Part shown: one piece after another, positions 30,560-42,715 of the stretch
Layout: the number at the start of each line of letters is the position of its first letter
Position numbering within the stretch: the first letter of the stretch is position 1
Notes under the pieces: generated by a model
Databases searched by the model: none
What the model was told of the DNA's origin: nothing
Seen by the model: the letters and a program-made list of their open reading frames with translations, nothing else
Program-made: the position numbers and the translations under genes
NCBI RefSeq assembly: GCF_030463535.1
Contig: NC_132897.1
Span: forward strand, 6,565,821-6,629,820
Reading direction: 5' to 3'
DNA: 64,000 bases
Source of the DNA: Salminus brasiliensis
Taxonomy: Eukaryota > Chordata > Actinopteri > Characiformes > Bryconidae

Positions 30560-31600
30560 TATCAGGGTGACATTTCTCCCAGGTCTGGGTTAGCTGGACG
30601 TTGGGTATTGTTGGACAGTATCCACAATATCCTTTTGCTGATTATCCAAGGCCTAACAAAACTAGCCTCATCCTAGAAACACTCAAAAGTGTTGAGGAAC
30701 AGGGAGGAGATGGTGTGGTGGTCCCCAGCATGCTTGCTGACCAGCGTGATTCTTTATGTTAACACCACATCACATCCCTGAATGGACAGACTAAAGGCTA
30801 GCACCTACTGAGCTACAAGAGCCACTCAGTCCAAGTAACCAGAAGCAACATTAGTGAGCGCCCTGGACCCCACAACTAGCAAAGAGACACAGCTATGTAC
30901 GTCTACATTCAGCCCTGCGTCTCTTTTTACTGGTTTTATTGGTAACCTGGTTCAAAATGACCATGATGAGCTTGTTGAGTTGTCCTATGGACGTTGGTGG
31001 TCAGCTGAGTAGGATGGAAAACGGTCACAGGAAGCAGATAGGGAAATTTACAGGACATTGGATTGACAGGTTGGAGGAACTTCAGACATGGTCCTTGTGT
31101 GTTTTGTGATCTCGGACACATAAACACACAGTTCTTATTGGGACTACAGTGGTTTTAGTATCTCAGACCTTTTGAACACTGGTCCGTCCCATTTCAGGAC
31201 TTACTGATTGACTTGAGAGAGAAGTTGATCCAAAGAAAAAATGTCTTTAATTACAAAATCAGTTGATGTTTGCTTACACTGGGTCCTGAATTACAGAGTA
31301 GACTGCATTGGTTATCCATTACTGGAAGAGTTAAAGATGGTAAACAGTTATTGTGTGTATTAGAGTTCTTACATTAGTCTAATATTGAAGGATTATGTAC
31401 AAACATTTACTGAATAAAAAAAATATTTTTTGTGCTGAACCGATGTCTTAAAATAACCCATTGTAAGAGACAGTTAAAAAATAGAGATCTCTATTCAGAA
31501 CGTCCCAAAGAAATATTCAAGTACAAATTATTAGGATTATGAACAGCGAATATGAAAAACAGCTATTGGACTATGGATTATGGCTCACTCGTACTATTTA
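30560..31600. other. intergenic, no gene seen
   Basis: No coding exon, tandem array or recognised transposon. Some of it may be the far 3' UTR of the minus-strand sulfotransferase gene. Confidence 0.3.
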
Positions 31601-32147
31601 CAACTTTTCAGAGAGCTTCATAAAGCACACAAGATACACAGAAAGCACAGGTTAGCTCTGTGAGGAGGGCATCTCGAGGACCACCCCGCCGATGACATTA
31701 TCCTCAATGACCAGAGAGAGTTATATATATATATTTTTACATATTTAGCAAAGTGAAGGCTTGCTTGTTTGATTGATGTATCGTACATAGTGCGCAAAAT
31801 GAAGGCTTCCAGTCTTCTGAACATTTACACTTTAAACATACAGTCTACGAAATGTGTCCTACTACAGGTCTGAATTCACACAGCAGTCTGCCGCAGTTCT
31901 GCACATCTAACACCTGGAGGGACCAAGTGTGGACCAGAGATGTGATCCTCATGTGTGCTCTCACAGTTTTTCTTCTTCGGCTCCTGGACTCGAACAGCTT
32001 GAAACGGGACCAGCTTTTATGCAGACTGGTATTCAATCAAATAACAACTACTGTGTGAGGTTCTGAGGAGCCTGAACGTTTTAAAGGAATCTTCTCTGCA
32101 GTTCTGAAACCCTGCCCTGCAGTTCAGACAAATGCTGTGGCCTTCCA
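31601..32147 (-). other. probable 3' UTR of hs3st1-like gene
   Basis: Noncoding sequence after the stop codon on the minus strand, with a short (TA)n at about 31722-31732. No clear polyadenylation hexamer was found, so the end is not placed. Confidence 0.4.
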
Positions 32148-33068
32148 TCAACACCACTTGAAGGTCCGGCCCACCATCCTGAAGAAGATCTGATTGGGCA
32201 CCCAGAGGTATCGACATAGCTTTTGGAATACTTCATTACTGAGTGGCGCGTGTGGTCTTCCTTTGGATTCATCAAGGCACTTGTCGTGTCCTTCAGACAG
32301 CAGGCAGTAAAACCCTTTGGTGGTGTTGAAGTAGAAGTTGTCTTGCGTGATCCGGGGTGGTAGCTCTAGGAACTTCTCGGCTTTCTGAAGCTCAGGGAAT
32401 GGGTCCCGGATCAGTGCCTCCCCGTCCACGATGTGGATCTGCTCTCTGGGGAAGAGCTCCAGCCACCTAGCCAGGTGTTGGTGGTACAGGCTCCTCTGGA
32501 GGGCCTTGTAGCTGGGGTTGATTCTGCCTTTGCGCAGCAGCAACTCTTCTAGAGGCTGGTAGGGCTTGTTCTGCTGGAGGCGGTTGTGAAGAACCTGCGT
32601 GTAGTCCGACACAAGTCTCTCAGCCGGATCGCGGACGATTAGCAGAAGCTTCACCGCAGGATTTGTTGACCACATCCTGGATGGAGCCAAAGGTGCTGTG
32701 AAGTAGCCGGGTGTCTTTTCCACAGTCACTTGTCCTGGCAGGGTGAGAGGCATCTGTGCACGGTACCAGTCCAGGCCTTTGCGGAAGTTTTCGTCCAGGT
32801 TGAAGTAGTGGACTTCGGCTTTGGCGACCTCGATGTCTGGATGAAGGTTAAGCATCTCCAGCAAGGCCCTGGTGCCGCCCTTTCGCACCCCGATGATGAT
32901 GGCCCCTGGCATTCGGCGCGAGGCTGTGGCATTTGGAACCTGAGCCGGGGGTACTGAGGTATCAGAGGTCACTGAGGTGGCGGAGGATCTGAGCTCACGC
33001 AGGCACACACACAACTGGGCCTGGAGCACCAGCAAGAGGATCAGCGCCAACACAAGAGTCCACAACAT
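32148..33068 (-). CDS. hs3st1l: heparan sulfate 3-O-sulfotransferase 1-like
   Basis: A single-exon frame of 306 residues; human HS3ST1 has 307 and its coding region also lies in one exon. A hydrophobic leader at about 3-20 fits Golgi targeting. The PAPS 5'-phosphosulfate loop is GVRKGGTRALLEML (60-73, with KGGTRAL at 63-69). Glu85 in AEVHYF corresponds to the catalytic base. VEKTPGYF is at 116-123, and RDPAERLVSDY at 146-156 is the 3'-phosphate-binding segment. Cys255 and Cys264 in GFYCLLSEGHDKC form the family disulfide. N-glycosylation sequons lie at Asn46 and Asn248. The enzyme moves sulfate from PAPS to the 3-OH of glucosamine in heparan sulfate, as needed for antithrombin-type sites. The upstream minus-strand acceptor 'ttcatccacag' at about 33199 shows a spliced 5' leader. 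Overall similarity is to HS3ST1 rather than the longer HS3ST2/3/4/6 group. Teleosts have hs3st1 and hs3st1l paralogues, and which one this is stays open. Confidence 0.93.
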   Translation of the reverse strand: MLWTLVLALILLLVLQAQLCVCLRELRSSATSVTSDTSVPPAQVPNATASRRMPGAIIIGVRKGGTRALLEMLNLHPDIEVAKAEVHYFNLDENFRKGLDWYRAQMPLTLPGQVTVEKTPGYFTAPLAPSRMWSTNPAVKLLLIVRDPAERLVSDYTQVLHNRLQQNKPYQPLEELLLRKGRINPSYKALQRSLYHQHLARWLELFPREQIHIVDGEALIRDPFPELQKAEKFLELPPRITQDNFYFNTTKGFYCLLSEGHDKCLDESKGRPHAPLSNEVFQKLCRYLWVPNQIFFRMVGRTFKWC

Positions 33069-33198
33069 GGCGACACTTCAGTCAGGTCAAGGGTAGCACA
33101 CTCAGCAGGCAGGGGACGTACACACGGCTGGGGGGCACGGTCAAGCTGGTACACAACAGCTGTTGATGGTGACCGCTTCAGATCTCTGCTGTAAACAT
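33069..33198 (-). other. 5' leader of the hs3st1-like coding exon
   Basis: Minus-strand sequence between the splice acceptor and the ATG. A short upstream frame begins at once after the acceptor (ATG at 33198-33196, six codons, then TGA) and could limit translation. Confidence 0.5.
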
Positions 33199-33229
33199 CT
33201 GTGGATGAACAGGAAAAGAGTTCAAGCAA

Positions 33230-35090
33230 GAAAGTATTTTACCAGCATTCTGTGTAAAATGTAAAGTTTTAAAGACTGAAAATAACTTATTCACAAAATA
33301 TTATTCACTGCGTCCAAAAACAACCATACCCAGCACCAGTAATGAACATGTCTGACGTGTTACACATGGTCAATGAGGTGCGAGGGACTGATGTTGGATT
33401 CAGTTTGTGTTGATATTAAAAGTCTCTCTATGGTTGGACCATATTCCGTCCTCAGTGGTGTAAGCTGGACATTATGCTAAGCTAACTGAAGGCTGCAGGA
33501 GAAACTGTACCATCCAAAGTAAAAACCTGGTACTTAAATGTCTGTTACAAGCTGCAAATATCTTTGCTTAATCTAGGGTGACCATATTTTGCTTTTCAAA
33601 TATAGGACACTGTAGAAACACAGGCGTCTATCGTGGTTAGGATGTTGTGGCTGGGGGACTTCAAGTAGGCCTAAGTTGTAGGGCCATGGAAGTGTGTTTG
33701 TAAGAGGGTAGGAGGGAATTAGCCACCTCCAAATTCACACAGCTTTGCTAATGAACAATAATACATAAGCATTTATTAATTTACCAAAACTAATATATAG
33801 CCTTAATTAACCAAATTTTATAATTATATAAATTATATAACCAAATGATAGCTTTAATTTCAACTTGAGTATCTTAAAATAAGTAAAAACACATTTTACA
33901 TAATATTTGTCATGCTAAATAACTAAATTAATTAATTAATTAAGGAATGTGTTGTAACACCACATTACACCATGGCTACGATAATCTAGATAAACAATCT
34001 AATAGCAGTAGGGTGAATTAGCCTAATGCGGGACATTTTTGGGTTGGGGTGTTTCCTGTTCAAAGACTGCTCCATTCAAATTCCAGATTGGACATTTTTG
34101 AGACATCATGTGGTTTAATTGACTTTAAATTTCTTGAAGATGACCTACACCCAATAAGGCTTATGTGTCAAGCTGCTGGCATGATTCAGGTGTGTGCACC
34201 AGTTTCATTACTGTGTAGGACTCTGAATCAGTTCATGGGGAAATGGGGTGTTGCTTCAATCTTGTATTGAATTTCAGCTTTTAACTGTTGGATAAAAGTG
34301 ATTATTTTTAGCTTTTAAATACTAGCCTGTAAAACCAAGAGAATTTCTGGAAAACTGTTCACAGTAAAGAAGGGATTCCCCCTTAGCATCCGACTCCCCT
34401 TTGTGTTATATTAATGAAGTGAACAGAGGTCTGTGTAACTGTGTGCAGTAGAAATAATATTCTCTTTGTGTGATTTAATTAACATTGCTATTAAAACACC
34501 GCCAGAGGAGGCACATTAAACATTCATGCTGAAAGCAGCACTTGCACTTGCAGAAATCCCATCAGAGAAGCCCTCTATGGGTTTTATTTTCTACATCTGG
34601 GATACTTCTACAGTTGTCTCCGTCTAGTGGTGAACAATAGAACCACACCCAAATACAAATACCACCACTGATACAAAAGAGGCCTCTCATCACACTGTAA
34701 AAAAACAAAACAAAAAAAAGGGTAGTCACATAGAAAATCAAGATAAAAACATTAGATATCAAAAATAGAAAAAATGTCATTTAAATGAACTATAAAAAAG
34801 AATAAAAACTTTTAAAATATTAGCCAATCATCATGTTTATTTTCATTTACCCCTACATAGCTCCCTGTAATCAAGAGAAAATTATTTTAGCTTTTCATAA
34901 AAGCTAAAATAAGAAACCTTGGCTTCTTCATAAGGACTAAGACTAGGGAAATTCAGCTTTTTCAGAAGAGCTAAAATTAAGAAACCTCAAAACAGCTAAA
35001 AACAGAAACAATAGATTCATAAAGAATAAAATAAAAACATTCAGCTTCTTCATATATTTCAGTTGTTAAGAGCTGAAGAGGAGGAAGCTC
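33230..35090. other. probable hs3st1-like 5' intron / intergenic
   Basis: AT-rich sequence with no coding exon. It contains (TTAA)n at about 33928-33944 and a perfect 14-bp hairpin with loop CAT at 34882-34912 (ttattttagctttt / aaaagctaaaataa). Confidence 0.35.
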
Positions 35091-35109
35091 AGCTCCTATG
35101 CTGAAGTGC

Positions 35110-35900
35110 ACCATATACTCAAGGTAATAGCGCAGTTAGTTCCGGCCACGCAAGCTGATTGGTCGAGACGCGCTCTAACCGTTCCGCTATTTCTCACAAC
35201 CACTGTATCACTCCGCTGAACGCTGTCGCTGTCCATCATACAGTGAACCAAGAATTAGGTAAATATCCTCAGCTAAAAACAGGAATGAGCTAAACTTCAA
35301 GGATTAAGACAAGAATACCCAAATAACTAACAAACAAGCAGGGAGGAGACGCGTGTTGGTCTGTGTAAAGAGCGGAAGAAGGGGCTGCAGGCTGCGCGGT
35401 GAGGGGAGGTCGGTGATGCGGCCTAGCAACTCGCCCCTCGTTAAGGAACTAGCTAGCTGGCACTATAATTTGGCGTAAAAATAGGAACAGAAGAAACTTC
35501 AGTATTATATATATATATATATATTACACTGAAGTTTCTTCTGTTCCTATTTTTACTTCTAGTCGTTATTTCACTTATGTCACAATACTTGTACTTCGGA
35601 GCGGCTACTTTAACCACTCTCCACCTCTGCTTTCCTCCCTGTTGAGTCGGGGTTATTAATTTGCTCCATCTCCGGTCTGGAGCAGAGAGGCGGTGTAAAC
35701 AAGCTGCTCTTCCTCATGCTGTCTAATTGCACCGCTGGGAGTCGCTATGAAGCCACTCCGCGCATGCGCGACAGCGCGTGAAGATCATCATCATCATCAT
35801 TACCGCTACAAGCATCATCAACTTCCGTCATTACAGAGCGAGCTGTCCGCAGTAATGGCTCTCGCTTTATCCCCCAGGCAGACGGCGGTTAACCTGAAGC
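35110..35900. promoter_or_regulatory. CpG-rich promoter-like region
   Basis: CpG density rises sharply against the AT-rich surroundings. It contains an inverted CCAAT box (gattggtcg, about 35157), a palindromic NRF1-type site GCGCATGCGC at about 35760-35769, and 'acttccgtca' (ETS/CRE-like) near 35820. It may be the promoter of the spliced hs3st1-like transcript on the minus strand, or of an unannotated noncoding RNA. A donor-like 'ttaggtaaat' occurs near 35258 on plus. No first exon can be fixed. Confidence 0.45.
35475..35556. repeat. 82-bp fold-back, 29-bp perfect arms with AT loop
   Basis: 35475-35503 is the exact reverse complement of 35528-35556. The 24-bp spacer is mostly (AT)n. It lies within the CpG-rich promoter-like region. 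Confidence 0.95.
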
Positions 35901-36130
35901 ATCGCAGGCTATCATTATATGACTGATGCTTTCAGGCCAGTGGTCTGAGTCACTACTAACGCTGCTTTTTTTGGTGCTGTGGTTCAGCAAAGTGGGAGAT
36001 TAGGCTGATATGGGACATTAGGGGGTGCTTTCATAAACTCTTTTATTATTCCAGTTTCATCTGATGCTAAAATAATGTTTTTTGTTAATGAACAAAAGGA
36101 AATACAATACTTATACTGATTTAAAAATAT

Positions 36131-37192
36131 ATACACTACACTATATATATATATATACTACACTATAAATATATACACTACACTAATATATATATATTAC
36201 ACTATAAATATATACACTACACTATATATATATACTACACTATAAATATATACACTTCACTAATATATATACTACACTATAAATATATACACTTCACTAA
36301 TATATATACTACACTATAAATATATACACTACACTAATATATATATACTACACTATAAATATATACACTACACTATATATATATACTACACTATAAATAT
36401 ATACACTACACTAATATATATATACTACACTATAAATATATACACTACACTATATATATATATACTACACTATAAATATATACACTACACTATATATATA
36501 TACTACACTATAAATATATACACTACACTAATATATATATACTACACTATAAATATATACACTACACTAATATATATATACTACACTATAAATATATACA
36601 CTTCACTAATATATATACTACACTATAAATATATACACTACACTAATATATATATACTACACTATAAATATATACACTACACTATAAATATACTACACTA
36701 TAAATATATACACTACACTAATATATATATACTACACTATAAATATATACACTACACTATATATATATACTACACTATAAATATATACATTACACTAATA
36801 TATATATACTACACTATAAATATATACACTTCACTAATATATATACTACACTATAAATATATACACTACACTATATATATATACTACACTATAAATATAT
36901 ACACTACACTAATATATATACTACACTATAAATATATACACTACACTATATATATATATACTACACTATAAATATATACACTACACTAATATATATATAC
37001 TACACTATAAATATATACACTACACTAATATATATATATACTACACTATAAATATATACACTACACTAATATATATATACTACACTATAAATATATACAC
37101 TACACTAATATATATATATACTACACTATAAATATATACACTACACTAATATATATATATACTACACTATAAATATATACACTACACTAACA
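36131..37192 (+). repeat. AT-rich minisatellite, about 37-41 bp unit
   Basis: About 27 tandem units of the type cactataaatatatacac followed by tacacta(a)(ta)nctaca. Units differ mainly in the length of the (TA)n part and in 'acactacac' versus 'acacttcac'. Nearly every unit carries TATAAATA. Confidence 0.97.
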
Positions 37193-37292
37193 TATAACCT
37201 GCAGCTCCAAGTCAGGTGAAGCTTTCACGTGAGCCGTCTATCACGCAACACTTGGATTCTGATGCTGTTGTGGATTTGGGTCTGTCAGACCT

Positions 37293-37530
37293 GTTACATT
37301 TACATTTATGCCATTTAGCAGACGCTCTTATGCAGAGCGACTTACAAGGTGACTCGTATTACACAGGTGGGTCAGTGTAGTGTTAGGAGTCTTGCCCAAG
37401 GACTCTTATTGGTGTAGCGCAGCACCACAGTCACCCAGACCAGGAATCGAACCCCAGTCTCCCACAGGTTGTGGTAGCTCAGTGGCAGGTAGTGGTGTTA
37501 TCTGTTGCGCCACACCAACCACCTGTTTCT
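37293..37530 (+). repeat. teleost 'TTTAGCAGACGCT' repeat, copy 1
   Basis: 'catttagcagacgctcttat' then 'agagcgacttacaaggtgac', ending '...gaatcgaaccccagtctccc'. This is a repeat found across teleosts, with a second copy at 38622-38805 in the same orientation. Confidence 0.7.
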
Positions 37531-37736
37531 GTACTAGAAATCTTTTCAGTTTTCTCCAGTTTATAAGAGTCTTTTGCTGGTGTGGGAAACTGTGCTTATT
37601 TCACTCTGGCTTTATCTGTAATTTCTAGATCTGTAAGATCGACATGGTTAAGAGTCAGAATACTCCACCCCTAAAAGCCCTGGCTGCTCACTGCTTACCT
37701 TTGTATCATTTGAGGACTCAAATGACTTAATGGGAG

Positions 37737-37969
37737 CAGTGGTGGCTCAGCGGTTAGAGCACCGGGATATCGATAACAGGGTTGTGGGTTCAATTCCTGG
37801 GATCGGTAAGCTGCCACTGTTGGGCCCTTGAGCAAGGCCCTTTACTCTCTCTGCTCCCCGGGCGCTGGAGGTGTGTGTGTGTGTGTGTGTGTGTGTTCAC
37901 TACCAGATGGGTTAAATGTGGAGGACACATTTCGCTGTACAGTGACAGATACGTGCACTTTTACCTTTA
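37737..37969 (+). mobile_element. tRNA-derived SINE S1, copy 4 (internal deletion)
   Basis: Head 'ggtggctcagcggttagagc', B-box region, 'gggcgctggag' joined directly to (GT)n, then 'gatgggttaaatgtggagg' and the tail. The 'ttggctgcccaccgctctgg' part of the family is missing. Confidence 0.8.
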
Positions 37970-38620
37970 AATTACTGAAATGTCAATAAAAGCCAGGAAA
38001 ATTGGGGGTGTTCTGAAACTTTTGACCATTAGTGTATATTTAGAGGGAAAGGGAATCCCTCTTTAAAGAATAGCTTTTCTGGCTACCATGCAAAGCCTGT
38101 GATCATCATGTAAAACTAACTTGCAAAAGTTAATGTAAGCTTTGACGACCACAACTGCTGGAAGTATGTTAGTAACACTAACATGATTGCCTGGCTCACC
38201 CCCATTTATGTTTTCGCACTTGCATGCACCATTTTAATCAGTTTTCAATTAGGAAACTCAGTAGTTAGGACTCAATGCTAACATCTACTCCCTTCAAACA
38301 GGAAGACGGACGGCCATTCTACCCACCCAGAGAGTGCAAGGCCAGTTAGACTCTTCGGGACTCCTAGTCACGGATGGCTGTGGCATCACTAGGGATGGAA
38401 CCTGTGACCTACCGATGATGGAGCCAATAAGGTAAGTTAGCAGTGTTGTAGTCGAGACCACTTGGGTTAAGACAGAAAAATATATATTTGTTTGTAGTTC
38501 ATTTACATACAGATGGTGTTCAGGTAACACCCCTAAAAGGAAGGCCTTCTGTATAATTGTTCTTTTCCAGGTCAAAAATCTTAGTCTAATATAAAAAGCA
38601 TAATATCACCATAGCATAAG
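37970..38620. other. intergenic, no gene seen
   Basis: Nothing recognised. Confidence 0.3.
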
Positions 38621-38621
38621 T

Positions 38622-38805
38622 CCATACATTACATTTATCTTATCCAGAGCGACTTACTTGGTTACTCAAATTACAGAGGTGGACCAGTGTAGTGTCAGGA
38701 GTCTTATTGGTATAGCGCTGCGTAGTCACCCAGATCAGGAATTGAACCCTGGTCTCCCACATGGTGTGGCAGCTCACTGGCAGGTAGTGGTGTTGTCTGT
38801 TATCT
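38622..38805 (+). repeat. teleost 'TTTAGCAGACGCT' repeat, copy 2
   Basis: 'tatccagagcgacttactt' through 'ggaattgaaccctggtctcc'. More degenerate than the copy at 37293. Confidence 0.65.
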
Positions 38806-41450
38806 GTGCTCTGAGTGTGATAATGAGTGTATGTAAACATCCCATTTAAATTCTGCTTGTGCTTGGGGGTCTTATAAGACCATTAATCTATCCTTGTTTG
38901 TGTCTGGTCATTTTGCATGTCAGTCAAATGCCCCTTCCTGTCAAAGAAAGTGGTTCTTTGCCACACTAGGCGTCTGAACCCATGAGGCTATAGTCCTACA
39001 AGACTTCATGTTAACTAGGAGACATAATCTGACAGAGGATTAAATCCACTTTAGGCCTATATGCCTTATATTTTTCACTGTGAGCGAGTCCTAAATGCCA
39101 AAAAGTGATTGTGCTGATGTAGTTTTGAAGGCTGAAGCTCCACCACTCCCTCTGCCAAGCACCCAACCCTGAGCTCAGCTGTACTTATAAAAAAAGATAT
39201 AGGATGAATAAGAAAGTGCATAAATATAGTCAACTGTAATGTGTTTAAAATATTAGCCCCTCCCACACCAAATGCTGGCTGAGCATTAACCCACTTGCAT
39301 GTGTGTGTGTTTGACATGAGTGTATGTATGTACAAAAACAGATATCTTGTGTTAAGTGGGGCGCATGAGTCCCTTGTGACTCTTTTGCTATGACAGCATA
39401 TCCTCCCCTGCTCTCTCCCTTTTCACTCCTCACTAGAACACACACACACACACATTGTACCTTGTCTGTAGCCACCTAAGGCCTCTAATGCGTCTTAATT
39501 TCCGTCATCTACAAGCCCATATATATTTTATTCACTGTTGGATGCCAGATTATGCTGTCTCTCTGACCAAACCAGCAGAAGGAAACCTTTGCATCTTTCT
39601 CCAGTGTGATATAAGCTGCTGTACACACTGCTGACGTCGTATTAAAGTCTTAATTATGCTGAATGAGTTTGATGGTTTACAGATGGAAGCGAACTCAGCT
39701 TCTTTGGTAAATGAACCCTGAAACAAACGTGACAGATAAGGCTTTTCTCCTCTTCGCTGACGGAGTGACTCTGTTTTTAGCCAATAAGCAAAGACAAACA
39801 ACTGTGAGTCCGACAGAGCCGAGCCTGTCACTGAGGCACATATTGGCTTTAATGAGGCACAGAAGGTGGAATCTGTCTGAAGCAACTGTGCTGTTGTAGC
39901 TTTAAAACTAGAGAAAAAAACTTGTGTCAGTTTGTCTCCATGTCACTGTATGTGCAAAGACTCTGTATTCTCTAGTGTTTGGTGTTCAGAGGGCCGTAGC
40001 ATACATTTTTCTTGTAGTTTCTTTCCCCACAGAAGTCCCTTTATGATGTTTGTTGATGTGTGTTTATGTACCGAAATCAGCCATAAAACAAATTCCTCAT
40101 TCATTCTGTAGTGGCTTTAATGGCTGGGACTTTAACTCTTTAACCACCTATGAGATCTGAACATTCGGCTTCGAATATATTGCAACGTTCAGCTTTAACT
40201 CAACTGATTCATCAAATCTGTCTACTAACATAATAACTACAACATACAGCACAGCCCTAAAATTGAGGAATCTTAAATTGACTCTCACTCTCGGCAGACC
40301 ATTACAGGTAGGCAGGCCTTACTTGCGAATGGGTTCAGTCCAAGGCTGAGTGGTAAAGCACTTTATACCTTATCCTTTTCACTGTTCCGACTGTGATCCA
40401 GGCTGGTTCGTCAAGCTTACCAAGCCCCTAACCCTGAGCCTAACTGTGCTTTAATAAGCTCAATGAACCAGTCTGGATGAACTAGTCTACTAAATGTGCC
40501 TGAAAACACTCCTAAGACGATTCCCTCCACTTTGTGCTCTCAGATATGAGGATTTATCCCTAAATGAGTGTGATTTGAGCCTCAGTTAGCTGGACGTTCC
40601 TTGCTAACAGTTACACATTGATGTCCATGGACCATTGCTTCTTTGGTCATTTGGATGGATTGCTGTCGAGTCCAACTGCCATTAACTTGAGCAGATAGCC
40701 GTTTTCCCTAATAAACGCAGCCGTGTTGCAGAGGGGTTTGCCACTTAGACTGGATAAAGAGGGTGTGCTCCAGCAGGAACGTGGCGTCAATGCATATCCT
40801 CTATACAGGGTGGCCAATCAGTGCAGAGCTAATTTATATATATCAGTCTTTAAGGCACAGTAACAAAAGCAGCCTGTTTGTCTGTATGGGATTAAGAGAG
40901 ATTGGACAATAGTAATGATGAAATGAATTATTAATGTTTTTGTAACAAAAAAATCAGACAAATGACATTATTAGAGTAAAATGTAAAATGTAGCTCACAC
41001 ACTCTTTTTTTTTTTTTTACAAGCATATCCCCTATCATGGCTCTAGAAAGCAGTGGGTTCATAAATTTGAACTGAAATGCCCTACTTTATGCTGTTTTTG
41101 GTCTAAAATGGGAATTCTTAATCACTTATTTGTCATTTGCGCATCCTTGTAGCTGCTGACATTTCATTCGCACAGAGATGTAGATATGCTAAGCAGCTGT
41201 ATTTTAATGAAAAATTTAAATGTGTTTTCTAAGCTGAAAGCTCTATGCCTGTTCCTTCATATTTTATCGACCAGTCCTCCTTCAGAACCATCCAGCTCGA
41301 TTCTTGCCGTCTCTATCTGTTCCACCACATCGCTACAAAAAGGGGGCGTGTCTAAGAATGTGACATCATTTTAGACAAGCTGGCCCTCACATACCCCTGC
41401 AACTCATCCAGAATAAACCCTGTCAGTAGTACTGCACTACATCTGTTGTA
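38806..41450. other. intergenic, mostly unique sequence
   Basis: 2.6 kb with no coding exon. Short (GT)/(CA) runs lie at about 39299-39312 and 39438-39454. 39660-39900 has mixed composition and no repeat features, so it could be a conserved noncoding element. Confidence 0.3.
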
Positions 41451-41452
41451 TG

Positions 41453-41864
41453 CACTATATGGGCATAAGTATTGGGACACCAGCTCATTCATTGTTTTTT
41501 CTGAAATCATGGGTATTTAAAAAGAGTGCATCCTGCTTTATTGGAGTAACTGTCTCTACTGTCCAGGGAAGGCTTTCTACTACAAGACTTTGGAGTAATG
41601 CTGTGAGGATTGGATTGCATTCAGCAACAAGAATTCCCCAACGTTATCCCACAAGTATTGGATGAGACACATCATGAGGCACCATCCAGAGAGCACAGTT
41701 CCACTGCTCCACAGCTCAATGCTGGGGGTCTTTTTACCCCTCTAGCGCACGTCTGGCATTAGGCATGGTACCAACAGGTTAATGTTTTAGGGCACAGCGC
41801 GCAACTAAAAGTATCTGAATGCATTTATTAGAAGGGGTGTCCACAAACATTTGGACATAGAGTG
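41453..41864 (+). mobile_element. MITE family M2 copy
   Basis: Ends 'cactatatgggcataagtat' and 'catttggacatagagtg'. The interior includes 'gggtctttttacccctctag'. A TA flanks the right end and TG the left. Confidence 0.75.
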
Positions 41865-42017
41865 TACAAGGTGTGTGTATGTGTGTGTGTGTGTTGTTTG
41901 TCTGCTCATATATATTGGGCTTTATCAAAGACATACAGACCTAGTGATACAGAAAGCCACTTTCCCAGACTCAGCCAATCTCTCTTTCCTTCTTTCTGTC
42001 TCACTTTCTCTCCCTCT

Positions 42018-42018
42018 G

Positions 42019-42052
<34 letters not shown>
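42018..42052 (+). repeat. (CA)n microsatellite
   Basis: About 15 perfect CA units. Further CA-rich runs lie at 42181-42228 and 42344-42372. Confidence 0.9.
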
Positions 42053-42058
<6 letters not shown>

Positions 42059-42609
42059 ATACTCCCCTACTGAGAACACACAGCATACCCTGATACACAC
42101 TCCACCATCTCACACTGTGACGTTTAATCCTCTTTTATGAATACCACTACCCATCAGAAAAGGAGCTCAGTGACTGTGATCACACACACAGACACACACA
42201 CACACGCACACATACGCACACATACACACTTCCCCTATCACCCTTCAAACCACACTTTTGCTGACTTTGGGTCTCCTTTGCTTTGTAGTAACTTAATTCT
42301 GATTGCAGGGGTTCAGTAATCCTTACATGCTGTTATAAGGAGATACACACACACACACACACACAGACACACAGTGGAAATACATATCGTCGCAGTCATA
42401 TGAAAACCTTGGTTTCCACCATTTGACATCTTCAGCTGTGCTTTCAATTGTATTAATATTTATTTATAAATGGACAAACAGCAAAATGGGGTAAAATGAT
42501 CATGCTATAATGCAGTAGTTTTCTATTGCGTAAAGGGGTCCGTTTAGAGACTTTTCATTAGAGTTTTATTATATAAATAAATGAATAACCTGTAATAAAG
42601 TTTTATTAC

Positions 42610-42715
42610 AACAGCTATAGCGTTGCTATGGGGTTGCTATGGTATTTCAGGTGGTTGCTATGGTATTTCAGTTGATTGCTATGTTGTTGCAAGATGGTTG
42701 CTATGCAGTTGCCGT
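42610..42715 (+). repeat. GTTGCTATGG-type degenerate tandem repeat
   Basis: Repeats of gttgctatgg / gttgctatggtatttcag. The same unit family fills 43715-44175. Confidence 0.75.

Noticed and set aside
35870-35935. Short plus-strand frame beginning ATGGCTCTCGC in the CpG-rich region
   Set aside because: Stops after about 20 codons and no convincing donor continues it; not enough to call a first coding exon.
36131-37192. CRISPR-like appearance of regular repeats
   Set aside because: There are no unique spacers, the units are directly contiguous and AT-rich, and the genome is vertebrate.
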